Assembly: GCA_900548725.1 (NCBI GenBank)
Contig: URLV01000040.1
Span: 1 to 7,914, forward strand
Direction: 5' to 3'
Length of the DNA: 7,914 bases
Origin: an uncultured Mycoplasmatota bacterium
GTDB taxonomy: Bacteria; Bacillota_I; Bacilli_A; RF39; UBA660
Shown piece after piece: positions 6,579-7,914 of this stretch. The notes beneath the pieces were generated by a model that did no database searches, had not been told where the DNA came from, and saw only the letters and a program-made list of their open reading frames with translations. The translations under genes were made by a program, and so were the position numbers. The stretch's first letter is position 1, and every line of letters starts with the position of its first letter.

Positions 6579-7914
6579 TTATTCTACTTCATATGGTTTT
6601 GTTTGAGTTCCCTCTCCTGTAGCAATTTTAGTTCCACTTTTTAATGTAATTGTTGGTTTTAAATTACGAGAATCACTACCACCTGGTAGTCCTTCAACAG
6701 TATATAGTGATACTGATGTAATTGTTAAAGGAAGAGTTTTGGAAGGCGTTATTGTTATTGTTGGTGTAGTAGTATTTATTAAATATGTACAGTATTCACC
6801 AATTGAACCTCCATAAGAATCCTCAAAAAGATATCTATAAAAATCATAACCAGATAACATTGCTTCTTCCATACTAATTAACCCAACTTTACTACTATAT
6901 TTACTATATGTACTACCATAAGATAATAAATTATTATAATAATTCCATACTCTAGTTTCTGTTTCATATCTAAATTTTTCAGCATCATTATTAATAATTG
7001 TTTTTTTATCAAAATCGTTTAAATAATATGTGTCTTCTTTTAATTTTGATATGCTTTCTGATGATAAACCATTAAATTCTATTGAATTTGTTCTTGCCCC
7101 TACTATTCTATATGTATATGTTCCTCCATTTAAGTATTTATTCAAAAAAGGTTTAACTGATATTTCTGTATATGTTTCTGGTTCGGAATAAATTTCACCA
7201 TCTAATAGTTTGCTATTATAGTTATCAGAGACTATATTGCTACCAATTTTAGATGTATTTTCACTTGGAACAATGAATCCATTTTTAGGATTATAAGAAG
7301 AGCTTTCACACGTATTTGCGTTATCATCTAGTATCATTTTGATACTTCCATCTCCTTCAATACGTATGATTCTCCAACATTTATCGTCAAAATTTATATA
7401 ATTATCTTTTACATTTCCTCTATAAAAGTAACTTATTCCATCATTATCACTTATAACATTTAATTTATTTTTGATAGTTGCTTTTCCAACAAAAACATTT
7501 GCTTTTAAGGTTGTTTCTGTAGTCTCTGTTACTTTTTCAATCCAGTTTATTTTTGATGATAATTCATTTTTGCAGTCTGAACTTGAATCATCTCCGTCTT
7601 CACATATAATATATTTTCCTACTAAATCTTGATATATTTCTGAAAATTTACCTGTTTTTGCATTTGTCAATATTATGTATCCACCTTCATCAACTTCATA
7701 AGTCGAACTATAAGTGTATACAGCGTTAGCATTTGGAGTAACTTCAGCTACATCGTCTGGTGTTTGTTCTTCAGAAATCACGTATTTAAAATCTTTTTCT
7801 TTAGTAATATTCAAATTATATTTCCCAACTAACTCAGTTCCATTTTTATTTGCAATTGCATTATTTATTATTGTTCCTGCTAATGTATCTGATGCATAGT
7901 TTGTTATTCCTTTT
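6579..7914 (-). CDS. Surface repeat-family protein of unknown function, 5' end outside the window
   Basis: The reading frame is open to the window edge, giving 444 visible residues. The TTG at 7812-7814 could be read as a start. However, the 33 codons before it are open and protein-like (ASDTLAGTIINNAIANKNGT), and no good ribosome binding site precedes it, so it is treated as internal Leu34. Hallmarks seen (visible numbering): SYFYRGNV at 161-168, CWRIIRIEGDGSIKMI at 179-194, VGLISMEEAMLSGYD at 343-357, and a C-terminal block from LKPTITLKSGTKIATG to KPYEVE at 418-444. This pattern is familiar from abundant secreted or pilin-like proteins of gut Firmicutes and resembles DUF6273/FISUMP-type domains. 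The missing N-terminus may carry a prepilin-like or signal helix, which cannot be judged here. No catalytic motif is visible. It is probably a separate transcription unit from the protease, as the gap holds a terminator and promoter. Confidence 0.8.
   Translation of the reverse strand, partial: KGITNYASDTLAGTIINNAIANKNGTELVGKYNLNITKEKDFKYVISEEQTPDDVAEVTPNANAVYTYSSTYEVDEGGYIILTNAKTGKFSEIYQDLVGKYIICEDGDDSSSDCKNELSSKINWIEKVTETTETTLKANVFVGKATIKNKLNVISDNDGISYFYRGNVKDNYINFDDKCWRIIRIEGDGSIKMILDDNANTCESSSYNPKNGFIVPSENTSKIGSNIVSDNYNSKLLDGEIYSEPETYTEISVKPFLNKYLNGGTYTYRIVGARTNSIEFNGLSSESISKLKEDTYYLNDFDKKTIINNDAEKFRYETETRVWNYYNNLLSYGSTYSKYSSKVGLISMEEAMLSGYDFYRYLFEDSYGGSIGEYCTYLINTTTPTITITPSKTLPLTITSVSLYTVEGLPGGSDSRNLKPTITLKSGTKIATGEGTQTKPYEVE

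Noticed and set aside
7714..7899. Plus-strand open frame of 61 codons
   Set aside because: Antisense to the right-hand gene, overlapping both its annotated part and its open upstream extension.

Overview
The window looks like a piece of a very AT-rich, low-GC Gram-positive chromosome, probably an uncultured gut Bacilli or Mollicutes-like lineage (RF39/Erysipelotrichia type). This placement rests on base composition, on Asn/Lys/Ile-rich secreted proteins and on recognisable protein families; it is an inference, not a measured taxonomy. The giant protein contains 17 tryptophans, all encoded by TGG with no in-frame TGA, and all three visible genes end in TAA. The Mycoplasma-type reading of UGA as Trp therefore does not appear to be used.

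All real genes lie on the minus strand, so the window is best read from right to left. At the right edge (6579-7914) is the 3' part of a gene for an extracytoplasmic repeat-family protein of unknown function; its 5' end lies outside the window. A probable weak terminator follows at 6520-6559. An AT-rich intergenic region then carries a tentative promoter and the ribosome binding site of the main operon.

The main operon has two genes. The first (1070-6376) encodes a 1768-residue secreted papain-family (C1A) cysteine protease with an intact Gln-Cys-His-Asn catalytic set. It is followed by a lectin-like region, several Ig-like modules, a GLUG-repeat block, a duplicated cysteine-containing module and a C-terminal dockerin with two calcium loops. 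The second (159-1070) starts on the last base of the protease stop codon. It encodes a 303-residue type I membrane protein: signal peptide, small beta-sandwich-like head, Thr/Pro stalk, cadherin-like domain, transmembrane helix and short basic tail. A terminator overlaps its stop codon.

The most interesting reading is that the pair forms a small surface-tethered proteolytic system. The protease has a dockerin but no anchor of its own, and the co-translated partner has an anchor and an exposed head where related architectures carry a cohesin. The head is not a recognisable cohesin, so binding between the two is a hypothesis.

The left 130 bases are non-coding. They contain a long imperfect inverted repeat enclosing a run of ten C, which is striking in this base composition, and a second hairpin at 89-127.
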